NCBI GenBank assembly: GCA_003695135.1
Contig: RFIR01000304.1
Coordinates: 1 to 5,198 of the forward strand
From: Alphaproteobacteria bacterium
GTDB taxonomy: Bacteria > Pseudomonadota > Alphaproteobacteria > Rhodobacterales > Rhodobacteraceae
DNA: 5,198 nt
Reading direction: 5' to 3'
A program made the position numbers and the translations under genes. The notes under the pieces were generated by a model. That model worked only from the letters and a program-made list of their open reading frames with translations. It made no database searches and was not told where the DNA came from. Of the stretch, positions 1 through 5,159 are shown piece by piece. Numbering within the stretch: the first letter of the stretch is position 1; every line of letters begins with the position of its first letter.

Positions 1-1
1 G

Positions 2-157
2 CATTCGCCCAATATCGAATCGATCACCGTGGTCCGCCGCGGCAAGGTGCGGCGCGCCAAGCTCTACTATCTGCGCTCGCGCCGCGGCAAGTCGGCCCGC
101 ATCACCGAAAAGACCAACTACAAGCCGCGCGAGATCGGCGGGAACGGCGCGGAATAG
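2..157 (+). CDS. rplS: 50S ribosomal protein L19, C-terminal part (truncated by window start)
   Basis: This is the last 51 residues of ribosomal protein L19, a large-subunit protein that sits at the interface with the 30S subunit. The reading frame enters at base 2 and ends at the TAG at 155-157. The visible part starts HSPNIESITVVRRGKV and continues with RRAKLYYLRSRRGKSARI, which matches the conserved L19 C-terminal core (SPxIxSIxVxRRGxVRRAKLYYLR). A short basic tail, ITEKTNYKPREIGGNGAE, follows and is of the kind seen in alphaproteobacteria. The N-terminal half lies outside the window. In many Rhodobacterales rplS is followed by rpmE (L31), as I recall; here a TRAP transporter operon follows instead. 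The gene is unmistakable from its motif. Confidence 0.96.
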   Translation, partial: HSPNIESITVVRRGKVRRAKLYYLRSRRGKSARITEKTNYKPREIGGNGAE

Positions 158-208
158 GACTCGCGCCCCCCGGGGCAGGCCAGCCCGATCCGATCAGCCG
201 GTTCCGGC

Positions 209-268
209 GCGGCGCTGACAGCGCCGCCCGCACTCCCACCCCGTCGCCCGCTGCCCCAGCGGCGGTTT
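209..268 (+). terminator. Two GC-rich hairpins after rplS, possible terminator
   Basis: Two small perfect stems lie between rplS and dctP. The first pairs 209-216 with 220-227 (GCGGCGCT / AGCGCCGC, 3-base loop). The second pairs 248-253 with 257-262 (CCGCTG / CAGCGG, 3-base loop) and is followed by CGGTTTC, so it has a short T run at 266-268. Neither has a proper T tract, so intrinsic termination is only plausible. In a GC-rich genome such hairpins also occur by chance. The position, about 50-110 bases after the rplS stop, fits the end of the ribosomal transcript. No convincing promoter for dctP is visible in 158-334. Confidence 0.3.
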
Positions 269-316
269 CGGGCTGGACATGGCCGCGGCCTGCGGACATG
301 CTCGCCCATGTTCAAC

Positions 317-325
317 GGGGAGGAG
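317..325 (+). promoter_or_regulatory. Strong ribosome binding site of dctP
   Basis: GGGGAGGAG ends nine bases before the ATG at 335, giving near-ideal complementarity to the 16S rRNA 3' end. It fixes the dctP start and is much stronger than anything in front of dctQ, which fits the usual need for binding protein in excess over permease. Confidence 0.8.
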
Positions 326-334
326 TGACACGAC

Positions 335-1375
335 ATGTTTCCCAGTCTCAAATCCGTGCTTGCCGGTCTGGCGATCGCCGCGCTGGGCGCGACCGGTGCG
401 CTTGCGCAGGAATTCGTCTTCAAGCTGCATCACCTGCTCGGCGCCAATTCGCCGGCGCAGAAGAACATGCTGGAGCCATGGGCGAAGCAGGTGGAGGAAA
501 ATTCCGGCGGCCGGGTCAAGATCGAGATCTACCCCGCCATGTCGCTGGGCGGGCGGCCGCCCGAGCTGATCCAGCAGGTCCGCGACGGGGTGGTCGATCT
601 GGTCTGGACCGTCAACGGCTACACGCCGGGGCTGTTTCCGCGCACCGAGGTGTTCGAGCTGCCCTCGGTCTTTCGCAACGACATCAAGGCCACCAACCTG
701 GCCATGTACGACCTGTTCGAGAGCGATCTGAAGCAGGAATACAAGGGGCTTGAGGTGATGTGGCTGCATGTCCATGCCGGGCAGGCCATCATGACGGTGG
801 ACAAGGAGGTGCACAGCCCCGCCGACATGGCCGGGATGAAGATCCGCATCCCGACCCGCACCGGCGCCTGGGTGATCGAGGCGCTGGGCGCGGCGCCAGT
901 GGCCATGCCGGTGCCGGCCGTGCCGCAGGCGCTGTCCAAGAAGGTGGTCGATGCCACGCTCCTGCCCTGGGAGATCATCCCGCCGCTGAAGCTGCAGAAC
1001 CAGATCAAGTATTTCATCGAGGGCCACAACCAGACCCGCATCGGCACCACCACCTTCCAGGTCTCGATGAACAAGGCGCGCTGGGACAGCCTGCCCGACG
1101 ACATCAAGAAGGCGTTCCGCGACGCCTCGGGCCGCGACTGGTGGGGCAAGGTCGGCGACATCTGGCGCGCGGGCGACGATTTCGGCATCTCGGTCGCCGA
1201 AAAGGCCGGCCGCAAGCACATCGTGCTGAGCGAGGCCGAGACCGAGGCCTTCATGGAGGCGGTCCAGCCGGTGGTCCAGCGCTGGATCGAGGAGGTCAGC
1301 GCCAAGGGTATCGACGGCGCCGCGCTGGTGGAGAAGGCGCGCGCGGCGATCGCGGCCAATACCGCCGCCAACTGA
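335..1375 (+). CDS. dctP: TRAP transporter periplasmic solute-binding protein, DctP type
   Basis: This is the extracytoplasmic solute receptor of a tripartite ATP-independent periplasmic transporter; it binds a ligand, usually an organic acid, in the periplasm and hands it to DctQM. The 346 residues match the family length. Residues 1-24 form a signal peptide: Lys6, hydrophobic core VLAGLAIAALGATGALA, and an ALA|Q cleavage site after residue 24. The mature protein opens with FVFKLHHLLGANSPAQ, the typical first strand and ligand-pocket loop. GMKIR at 167-171 carries the Arg (R171) that in this family bonds the ligand carboxylate; R175 is nearby. The helix-rich C-terminus (about 245-346) includes LPDDIKKAFRDA, also typical. 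The start is set by the ribosome site at 317-325. It is first in dctPQM, one base before dctQ. The ligand is unknown. It is not a TAXI-type receptor; the split into P, Q and M genes and the fold motifs indicate DctP. Confidence 0.93.
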   Translation: MFPSLKSVLAGLAIAALGATGALAQEFVFKLHHLLGANSPAQKNMLEPWAKQVEENSGGRVKIEIYPAMSLGGRPPELIQQVRDGVVDLVWTVNGYTPGLFPRTEVFELPSVFRNDIKATNLAMYDLFESDLKQEYKGLEVMWLHVHAGQAIMTVDKEVHSPADMAGMKIRIPTRTGAWVIEALGAAPVAMPVPAVPQALSKKVVDATLLPWEIIPPLKLQNQIKYFIEGHNQTRIGTTTFQVSMNKARWDSLPDDIKKAFRDASGRDWWGKVGDIWRAGDDFGISVAEKAGRKHIVLSEAETEAFMEAVQPVVQRWIEEVSAKGIDGAALVEKARAAIAANTAAN

Positions 1376-1376
1376 G

Positions 1377-1931
1377 GTGACGGACTCGCCGGCCGGCAGC
1401 AGGACGGCGGAACGCCACCGGGCGTTCCGCCGCTTCGTGACGATCTGGGCGCTGCTCGGCGGCGCGCTGCTGTGTGCCGTGGTTCTGGTCAATACCGGCT
1501 CGATCATCGGCGCGGCGCTGTTCACCGCCAACGAGACCGGCTGGCTGGGCGGGGCGCTGCCGCACTGGATGGCCAGCCCGATCCTAGGCGATTTCGAGCT
1601 GACCGAGATGGGCGTCTGCATCGCGGTGTTCAGCTTCCTGCCCTACTGCCAGCTGACCCGCTCCAATGTCACCGCCGACATCTTCACTGCCCATGCCTCG
1701 CCGCAATGGGTGGCGCGGTTCTCGCTGCTCGCCTCGCTGGTCGCGCTGGCCTTCATGGCAATCCTGGCCTGGCGGATGTATTTCGGCATGCTCGACCAGC
1801 GCGAATACGGCTATACCACCGCGATCCTGCTTCTGAAGCACTGGTATGCCTATCTGCCGATCCTGGCCTCGCTGGCGCTGACGGTGCTGGCCGCGCTGGT
1901 GACGCTCGCCGAAGACGCCGAACGGGCCTAG
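1377..1931 (+). CDS. dctQ: TRAP transporter small permease subunit, DctQ type
   Basis: This 184-residue protein is the four-helix small membrane subunit that pairs with DctM in the inner membrane. Hydrophobic segments lie at roughly 22-48, 76-93, 114-135 and 147-176, the expected number. The stretch GDFELTEMGVCIAVFSFLPYCQLTRSNVTADIFT (71-104) is the hallmark of the family: an acidic residue before helix 2, then a polar loop with a conserved VxxD-like element. The start is a GTG at 1377, one base after the dctP TGA (TGAGGTG). No good ribosome site stands before it, so translation probably depends on ribosomes finishing dctP. A GTG at 1437 is the only nearby alternative; it also lacks a ribosome site and would remove the cytoplasmic N-terminus. 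The stop is TAG at 1929-1931. The usual tight junction with dctM is absent here: 283 bases intervene. Confidence 0.9.
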   Translation: MTDSPAGSRTAERHRAFRRFVTIWALLGGALLCAVVLVNTGSIIGAALFTANETGWLGGALPHWMASPILGDFELTEMGVCIAVFSFLPYCQLTRSNVTADIFTAHASPQWVARFSLLASLVALAFMAILAWRMYFGMLDQREYGYTTAILLLKHWYAYLPILASLALTVLAALVTLAEDAERA

Positions 1932-2003
1932 GGGGCGGTGTCATACAGATGATATCCGTGCGCAGTCCGGACCAGGAAAAAGAGATGCGGCTGAAGAGAG
2001 CCT

Positions 2004-2022
2004 CGCCCGGCGCAGCCGGGCG
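2004..2022 (+). terminator. Strong 8-bp hairpin downstream of dctQ
   Basis: CGCCCGGC (2004-2011) pairs perfectly with GCCGGGCG (2015-2022) across a 3-base GCA loop. It begins about 70 bases after the dctQ stop. There is no T tract, so it is more likely a stabiliser of the dctPQ message end, or part of the repeat next to it, than an efficient intrinsic terminator. It overlaps the left arm of the larger fold-back by five bases (2018-2022), so the two structures compete. Confidence 0.4.
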
Positions 2023-2148
2023 GCGCCCGACCTTCCCCCCGGGAGGGCGCATTGCGGCGGCAGGCAGAGGCGCGGCCGGTGGGCTTGTTTGCCGTGAAAT
2101 CGCCCCACGCACGGTTTTGCCGCGCCCTCCCAAGGTCGGGCACCGCCC
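2018..2148. repeat. Long imperfect inverted repeat (fold-back element) between dctQ and dctM
   Basis: The 283-base gap between dctQ and dctM holds no convincing gene but a large inverted repeat. The left arm 2018-2034 (GGGCGG, C, GCCCGACCTT) pairs with 2132-2148, with one C/A mismatch at 2024/2142. The arms then continue: 2041-2050 (GGGAGGGCGC) pairs perfectly with 2122-2131. Six extra C bases (2035-2040) bulge from the left arm. In total about 26 base pairs close a loop of about 71 bases (2051-2121). The left arm also folds on itself (GCGCCC at 2023-2028 with GGGCGC at 2045-2050). The form resembles REP/BIME-type or miniature fold-back elements scattered between genes in GC-rich genomes; I suspect a dispersed Rhodobacterales repeat but cannot verify copies elsewhere. 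As RNA it could protect the dctPQ message or reduce read-through into dctM. Confidence 0.75.
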
Positions 2149-2202
2149 TCGGCGAATGCCGCACCGGTTTTCTGGCCCGATCATTGATGCTGCAAGCGTA
2201 GC

Positions 2203-2206
2203 AGGA
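2203..2206 (+). promoter_or_regulatory. Ribosome binding site of dctM
   Basis: AGGA, within CAGGAAAAAG, ends eight bases before the ATG at 2215. It supports 2215 as the start rather than the in-frame ATG at 2230. dctM therefore has its own translation signal, independent of dctQ, as expected with a long spacer in front. Confidence 0.65.
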
Positions 2207-2214
2207 AAAAGCCG

Positions 2215-3573
2215 ATGCTCGATGCGCTGATGATCGGCTTTGCCGGGCTGGGGATCCTGATCCTTCTGATCGTGATCCGGATGCCGATCGCCTATGCGAT
2301 GATCCTGGTGGGCGGGATCGGCGTCGCCATCCTCAGCGGTCCCGCTATCCTGTTCTCGCAGCTCAAGACGCTGGCCTACAGCCAGTTCTCCAATTACAGC
2401 CTGTCGGTGGTGCCGATGTTCATCCTGATGGGCAACATCGCCACCCAGACCGGGCTCAGCCGCGACCTGTTCCGCGCCGCCAATGCCTGGATCGGCTGGC
2501 TGCGCGGCGGCACCGCCATGGCGGCCATCGCCGCCTGCGCCGGCTTCGGGGCGGTCTGCGGCTCCTCGCTGGCCACCGCCTCGACCATGGGCCAGGTGGC
2601 GCTGCCCGAGCTGCGCCGGTATCGCTATTCCGGGGCGCTGGCCACCGGCACGCTGGCGGCCGGCGGCGTGCTGGGCATCCTGATCCCGCCCTCGGTGGTG
2701 CTGGTGGTCTATGCGGTGATCGTCGAGGCCAACATCGTCTCGATGTTCGCCGCCGCCCTGTTCCCCGGCATCATCGCGGTGATCTTCTTCATCCTGACCA
2801 TCGGCGTCTATGTGATGGTGCGGCCCGAGGCCGGCCCGAAGGGCGGGGCCAGCACGCGCGGCGAATTCCTCGCCGCCACCCTCGGCGTGCTGCCGGTGCT
2901 GGTGATCTTCGGACTGGTGATCGGCGGCATCTATGGCGGCTTCTTCAACCCCACCCCGGCCGGCGCCATCGGCGTGTTCCTGGTCTGGCTCTACGGCATC
3001 TTCCGCCGCAGCGTGTCGATGCGCAGCCTGGGCGAGGCACTTCTGGCCACCGCGCGCACCACCGGCATGATCTATCTGATCGTGCTCGGCGCGGAACTTC
3101 TGAAGATCTTCATGTCCCGCGGCGGCGTGCCCCAGGCCATCGCCGACTGGATGGCGAACTCCGGCCTCGCGCCGATGACGGTGCTGGTGATCCTGCTGAT
3201 CGCGCTGATCTTCCTCGGCTGCCTGATGGACAGCCTGTCGATGATCCTGCTCGCCATCCCCTTCTTCTGGCCGGTGCTGGTCGAGATCAATGGCGGCGAC
3301 TATGTCCCGGCCGAGATGGCGGGCTTCGGCATGTCGTCTGAGGATCTCAAGATCTGGTTCGGCATCCTGTCGCTGATCGTGGTCGAGCTGGGGCTGATCA
3401 CGCCGCCGGTGGGCATGAACGTCTTCGTGATCTCGGCGATGGCCCGCGACACGCCGATGCGCGAGACCTTCATCGGGGTGATGCCGTTCTTCGCCGCCGA
3501 GATCGTGCGGGTGGCCATCCTGCTCGCCTTCCCGGCGATCACCCTGTGGCTGCCGCACTATCTGTCGGGTTAG
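2215..3573 (+). CDS. dctM: TRAP transporter large permease subunit, DctM type
   Basis: This 452-residue, multi-helix inner-membrane protein is the transport channel of the TRAP system; it uses an ion gradient (usually Na+) to import the solute delivered by DctP. Length and hydrophobicity fit DctM, which normally has 11-12 helices. Family motifs in order: MPIAYAMILVGGIGVAIL near 23-40; GFGAVCGSSLATASTMG at about 110-126, the first conserved hairpin-loop region; LGILIPPSVVLVVYA at 153-167; NPTPAGAIG at 245-253, where many relatives have a TPTEAA-like sequence; LGCLMDSLSMILLAIPFFWPV at 334-354; and ELGLITPPVGMNVFVI at 391-406, the second conserved loop. The start at 2215 is set by the ribosome site at 2203-2206. 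The gene appears intact, so the repeat upstream has not damaged it. The DksA/TraR-like gene begins five bases after its stop. Confidence 0.95.
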   Translation: MLDALMIGFAGLGILILLIVIRMPIAYAMILVGGIGVAILSGPAILFSQLKTLAYSQFSNYSLSVVPMFILMGNIATQTGLSRDLFRAANAWIGWLRGGTAMAAIAACAGFGAVCGSSLATASTMGQVALPELRRYRYSGALATGTLAAGGVLGILIPPSVVLVVYAVIVEANIVSMFAAALFPGIIAVIFFILTIGVYVMVRPEAGPKGGASTRGEFLAATLGVLPVLVIFGLVIGGIYGGFFNPTPAGAIGVFLVWLYGIFRRSVSMRSLGEALLATARTTGMIYLIVLGAELLKIFMSRGGVPQAIADWMANSGLAPMTVLVILLIALIFLGCLMDSLSMILLAIPFFWPVLVEINGGDYVPAEMAGFGMSSEDLKIWFGILSLIVVELGLITPPVGMNVFVISAMARDTPMRETFIGVMPFFAAEIVRVAILLAFPAITLWLPHYLSG

Positions 3574-3578
3574 CGGCG

Positions 3579-3923
3579 ATGGAGGAGGCATTTCTCGCCC
3601 GCTGCCGCGCCGCGCTGGAGGCCGAGCTTGCCGCGCTGGAGTCGTTGCAGGCCGGCACGGAGGAGGCGCGCAGGCCGGTGACGCTCGACCAGCCGGCAGT
3701 CGGCCGGCTCAGCCGCATGGATGCGCTGCAGCTGCAGGCGATGGCCCGGGCCAGCGACCGGCTGCGCGAACAGCGCAAGGCGCGCATCCGCGCCGCACTT
3801 TCCCGGATGGACGCAGGCGAATACGGCTACTGCGTGAAATGCGGCGATGAGATCGCGGCGAAGCGGCTGGAGGCTGACCCGACCGTGCCGCTCTGCATCG
3901 GCTGCGCCAGCGGCCGCGGCTGA
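3579..3923 (+). CDS. DksA/TraR-family C4 zinc-finger protein
   Basis: This 114-residue protein belongs to the DksA/TraR family, whose members enter the RNA polymerase secondary channel and modulate transcription, often with ppGpp. Residues about 1-30 form an Ala/Glu/Leu-rich helix (EAFLARCRAALEAELAALESL). The segment TLDQPAVGRLSRMDALQLQAMA (35-56) is the coiled-coil tip region and keeps acidic residues (D37, D48). A second helix (57-78) leads to a four-cysteine zinc finger: CVKC at 85-88 and CIGC at 106-109, with the EYGYC entry typical of the family. It is shorter than classical DksA (about 150 residues), so it is a short paralogue, not the housekeeping DksA. The ATG at 3579 lies five bases after dctM with no ribosome site, suggesting translational coupling. 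A GTG at 3546 would overlap dctM and lacks a ribosome site too. Target promoters are unknown. Confidence 0.88.
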   Translation: MEEAFLARCRAALEAELAALESLQAGTEEARRPVTLDQPAVGRLSRMDALQLQAMARASDRLREQRKARIRAALSRMDAGEYGYCVKCGDEIAAKRLEADPTVPLCIGCASGRG

Positions 3924-4008
3924 ATCGCCGCGGACATGCAGACCCGCGAGGCAGGGCTGCGCCGGCACTGGACAAAGCCCCGGGCTGCGGTCACATGAGG
4001 GCCGGGCC

Positions 4009-4017
4009 GGAAGGGAG
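4009..4017 (+). promoter_or_regulatory. Ribosome binding site of the DUF1523 gene
   Basis: GGAAGGGAG ends nine bases before the ATG at 4027. It decides the start: the same frame is open further upstream (from about 3847) but the extension overlaps the zinc-finger gene and has no ribosome site. The 3924-4026 gap otherwise shows no clear terminator or promoter. Confidence 0.75.
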
Positions 4018-4026
4018 TGCGCCGCC

Positions 4027-4638
4027 ATGTTTCGCCGAATCCGCTGGATCGTGCAGATCGTCCTGCTCCTGGGCGTGGTGGCCTTCTTCCACTATTTCCT
4101 GCCCCAGCACGACATCGTCTACATCGTCGGGACCGATGTCATCCGCACCGATCCCTCCGGCCCCGATCAGACCACGCGTGATGTGCGCTACATCAACGCC
4201 GTGCGCCCCGACGGCCGGACCAGCGAGTACCGCAACGAGGATACCGGCTGGGGCTTCCCGTTCTATTTCAAGTTCGATTCGGGCAAGCTGCAGGCCGAGG
4301 CGCAGGCGCTGCAATCGACGGCGAACGATCCGGTCTGGGTGGTGATCACCCATTACGGCTGGCGCATCACCTATCTGTCCTGGTATCCCAACGCCGTCTC
4401 GATCCGCCGCGCTACCGGGCCGGACGAGTTCATCGTGCCGTGGTTCAACATCTTCTTCCTGTCCGGTCTGGCGCTGTTTGCGATCTGGCTCGGCTTCCGG
4501 ATCTGGAAGTTCAAGGCCGACCATATCGACCCGCTGATCGAGGAAGCGGTGGACGAGGTCGACCTGCGCACCGGCCGGGTGATCGACCGCGCCGAGGGGT
4601 TCTGGGCCCGTCTGCTGCGCCTCATCCGCCGCCGTTAG
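4027..4638 (+). CDS. DUF1523-family membrane protein, function unknown
   Basis: I recognise this 203-residue protein as a DUF1523-type protein, a family of unknown function that I associate mainly with Rhodobacteraceae. Residues about 6-25 form an N-terminal membrane helix (IRWIVQIVLLLGVVAFFHYF), followed by LPQHDIVYIVGTDV. Positions 51-120 form the probable periplasmic domain, with the family-like sequences RDVRYINAVRPDGR, YRNEDTGWGFPFYFKFDSGKLQAEA and WVVITHYGWRITYLSWYPNAVSI. A second helix lies at about 137-160 (IVPWFNIFFLSGLALFAIWLGFRIW), preceded by the PWFN motif. The C-terminus (161-203) is charged and ends RLLRLIRRR, so it is probably cytoplasmic. No enzymatic motif is visible. A strong ribosome site at 4009-4017 sets the start. 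It is convergent with the tRNA-Leu gene. It lies 103 bases after the zinc-finger gene, so it may or may not share its transcript. Confidence 0.85.
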   Translation: MFRRIRWIVQIVLLLGVVAFFHYFLPQHDIVYIVGTDVIRTDPSGPDQTTRDVRYINAVRPDGRTSEYRNEDTGWGFPFYFKFDSGKLQAEAQALQSTANDPVWVVITHYGWRITYLSWYPNAVSIRRATGPDEFIVPWFNIFFLSGLALFAIWLGFRIWKFKADHIDPLIEEAVDEVDLRTGRVIDRAEGFWARLLRLIRRR

Positions 4639-4641
4639 CGC

Positions 4642-4672
4642 GGGCGGATGCGCTCCGCCCCCGCGGGGCGGA
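4642..4672. terminator. Overlapping hairpins between convergent DUF1523 gene and tRNA-Leu
   Basis: Two mutually exclusive stems share the central TCCGCCCC (4654-4661). The first pairs GGGCGGA (4642-4648) with TCCGCCC (4654-4660) across TGCGC. The second pairs TCCGCCCC (4654-4661) with GGGGCGGA (4665-4672) across CGC and is followed on the + strand by TTGGTTGG. The second is the stronger and is well placed to end the DUF1523 transcript and, read on the other strand, the tRNA transcript, whose CCA end is at 4678. Only a weak T-rich tail is present on the + strand and none on the - strand, so efficiency is uncertain. Confidence 0.55.
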
Positions 4673-4677
4673 TTGGT

Positions 4678-4762
4678 TGGTGCCCGCTGCCGGGATCGAA
4701 CCGGCACGGCCGAAGCCGAGGGATTTTAAGTCCCTTGTGTCTACCAATTCCACCAAGCGGGC
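4678..4762 (-). tRNA. tRNA-Leu (anticodon UAA)
   Basis: The - strand encodes a complete 85-nt class II tRNA including the CCA (plus-strand TGG at 4678-4680). The acceptor stem GCCCGCT/AGCGGGC pairs perfectly over seven bases, with discriminator A. The D region reads TGGTGGAATTGGTAGAC, as in leucine tRNAs. The anticodon stem AGGGA/TCCCT closes a loop CTTAAAA with anticodon TAA (plus-strand 4726-4728), which reads UUA and, by wobble, UUG. A long variable arm (CGGCTTCGGCCG) and a T arm GCCGG-TTCGATC-CCGGC follow. A long variable arm plus this anticodon make it leucine, not serine. UUA is a rare codon in such a GC-rich genome. The 5' end is at 4762, so its promoter lies to the right. Confidence 0.97.
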
Positions 4763-4773
4763 TGGCCGGTGCC

Positions 4774-4801
4774 AGATTAGCCCCCGGGCCGCGACAGTAA
4801 A
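4774..4801 (-). promoter_or_regulatory. Sigma70-type promoter of tRNA-Leu
   Basis: On the - strand, TTTACT (plus 4796-4801) and TAATCT (plus 4774-4779) are separated by 16 bases and match -35 and -10 elements acceptably. The predicted start is near 4767, which would leave a leader of only about five bases before the mature tRNA 5' end at 4762. A GC-rich discriminator (GGCACCGGCC) follows the -10; in Gram-negative bacteria this is typical of stringently controlled stable-RNA promoters. Confidence 0.6.
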
Positions 4802-4862
4802 GACCCCGGCGGTCCGTATCGTATCGAGTCGAACCGGTTCCACCCGCCCGGAGAGCGTGAGC

Positions 4863-4885
4863 CGAACCGGGCATGCGCCCGTTCG
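4863..4885. repeat. Bulged 9-bp hairpin near the tRNA-Leu promoter
   Basis: CGAACCGGGC (4863-4872) pairs with GCCCGTTCG (4877-4885) across ATGC, leaving one C unpaired. Its CGAACCGG sequence also occurs about 30 bases to the left, in the palindrome at 4831-4840, so the same half-site is present more than once upstream of the tRNA promoter. It has no T tract. It could be an operator-like site or the structured 3' end of a transcript coming from the right; the sequence does not decide. Confidence 0.35.
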
Positions 4886-4986
4886 CCAGCTCTACTCGCG
4901 CCATGGCGTTCGCGGCCGCACCCACTCAGGCGGGCGCATATCCCATACTGCCAAGCCCCGCCAGCCAGACCCGGGCGTTCCGCGCG

Positions 4987-5007
4987 GGCGCCGCAAAATG
5001 CGGCGCC
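4987..5007. repeat. Perfect 8-bp hairpin in repeat copy 1
   Basis: GGCGCCGC (4987-4994) pairs perfectly with GCGGCGCC (5000-5007) across AAAAT. It sits at the GC-to-AT boundary of copy 1. On the + strand the following bases are only partly T-rich (CGATTTTC at 5023-5030, 15 bases on), so it is not a standard terminator. Confidence 0.6.
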
Positions 5008-5099
5008 GGAGAAGTTCGCTTCCGATTTTCACCTATTTCATAAATATTGATTAGAGAGCCCTGCAAAACTCCGCCGGCCAGACCCTGTCGCTTCGCCTG

Positions 5100-5120
5100 G
5101 GCGCCGCCAAATACGGCGCT
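5100..5120. repeat. Hairpin in repeat copy 2 (counterpart of 4987-5007)
   Basis: GCGCCG (5101-5106) pairs with CGGCGC (5114-5119), plus a G/T pair at 5100/5120, across CCAAATA. It is the same structure as in copy 1, shortened because bases on both sides have changed. An AT-rich run with CGATTTTC follows, as in copy 1. Confidence 0.55.
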
Positions 5121-5159
5121 ACATACGATTTTCTTATTTTCACTGTTGATTGTGAAATA

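Larger units (their letters stand above)
1973..2211. repeat. Exact 10-bp direct repeat bounding the dctQ-dctM spacer element
   Basis: CAGGAAAAAG occurs at 1973-1982 and again at 2202-2211, 229 bases apart. The second copy is the ribosome binding region of dctM. The first copy also precedes an ATG (1985). Both copies are followed by related bases (ATGCGGCTGAAGA after the first; ATGCTCGATGCGCTGATGA after the second). The two copies enclose the fold-back structure. This could be a target-site duplication from insertion of a small element, or a chance recurrence of a purine-rich ribosome-site sequence. No terminal inverted repeats are visible just inside the copies, which weakens the insertion reading. 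Confidence 0.4.

Noticed and set aside
194..1621. A 475-codon open frame on the - strand opposite dctP and dctQ
   Set aside because: It is the antisense shadow of dctP and dctQ, with low-complexity composition and no family motif, while the + strand shows a signal peptide and conserved TRAP motifs.
1928..2164. A 78-codon - strand frame across the dctQ-dctM gap
   Set aside because: It has no recognisable domain, runs through the inverted repeat, and is rich in Arg, Ala and Gly. Its C-terminal part (HLFFLVRTAHGYHLYDTAP) looks familiar as a repeat-derived false translation, which I cannot verify; it is kept only as a hint that the whole gap is a dispersed repeat.
1753..3591. A 612-codon open frame on the - strand opposite dctQ and dctM
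   Set aside because: Its predicted protein is extremely rich in His, Asp, Gln, Arg and Glu with no recognisable domain, as expected when a GC-rich membrane-protein gene is read in reverse. It also crosses the dctQ-dctM gap and two well-supported + strand genes.
3976..3986. AGCCCCGGGCT as a terminator after the zinc-finger gene
   Set aside because: The arms are separated by one base, so no stable hairpin loop can form, and no T tract follows.
3847..4026. N-terminal extension of the DUF1523 protein
   Set aside because: The frame is open upstream, but the extension overlaps the zinc-finger gene in another frame, has no ribosome site, and would put a basic non-membrane stretch before the membrane helix. 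The ATG at 4027 has a strong ribosome site.
4622..4843. Short - strand frames giving a peptide with LVELVDTRDLKSLGFGRAGSIPA
   Set aside because: This is the familiar false translation of a leucine tRNA gene. The DNA folds as a perfect tRNA-Leu(UAA), so no protein is called.
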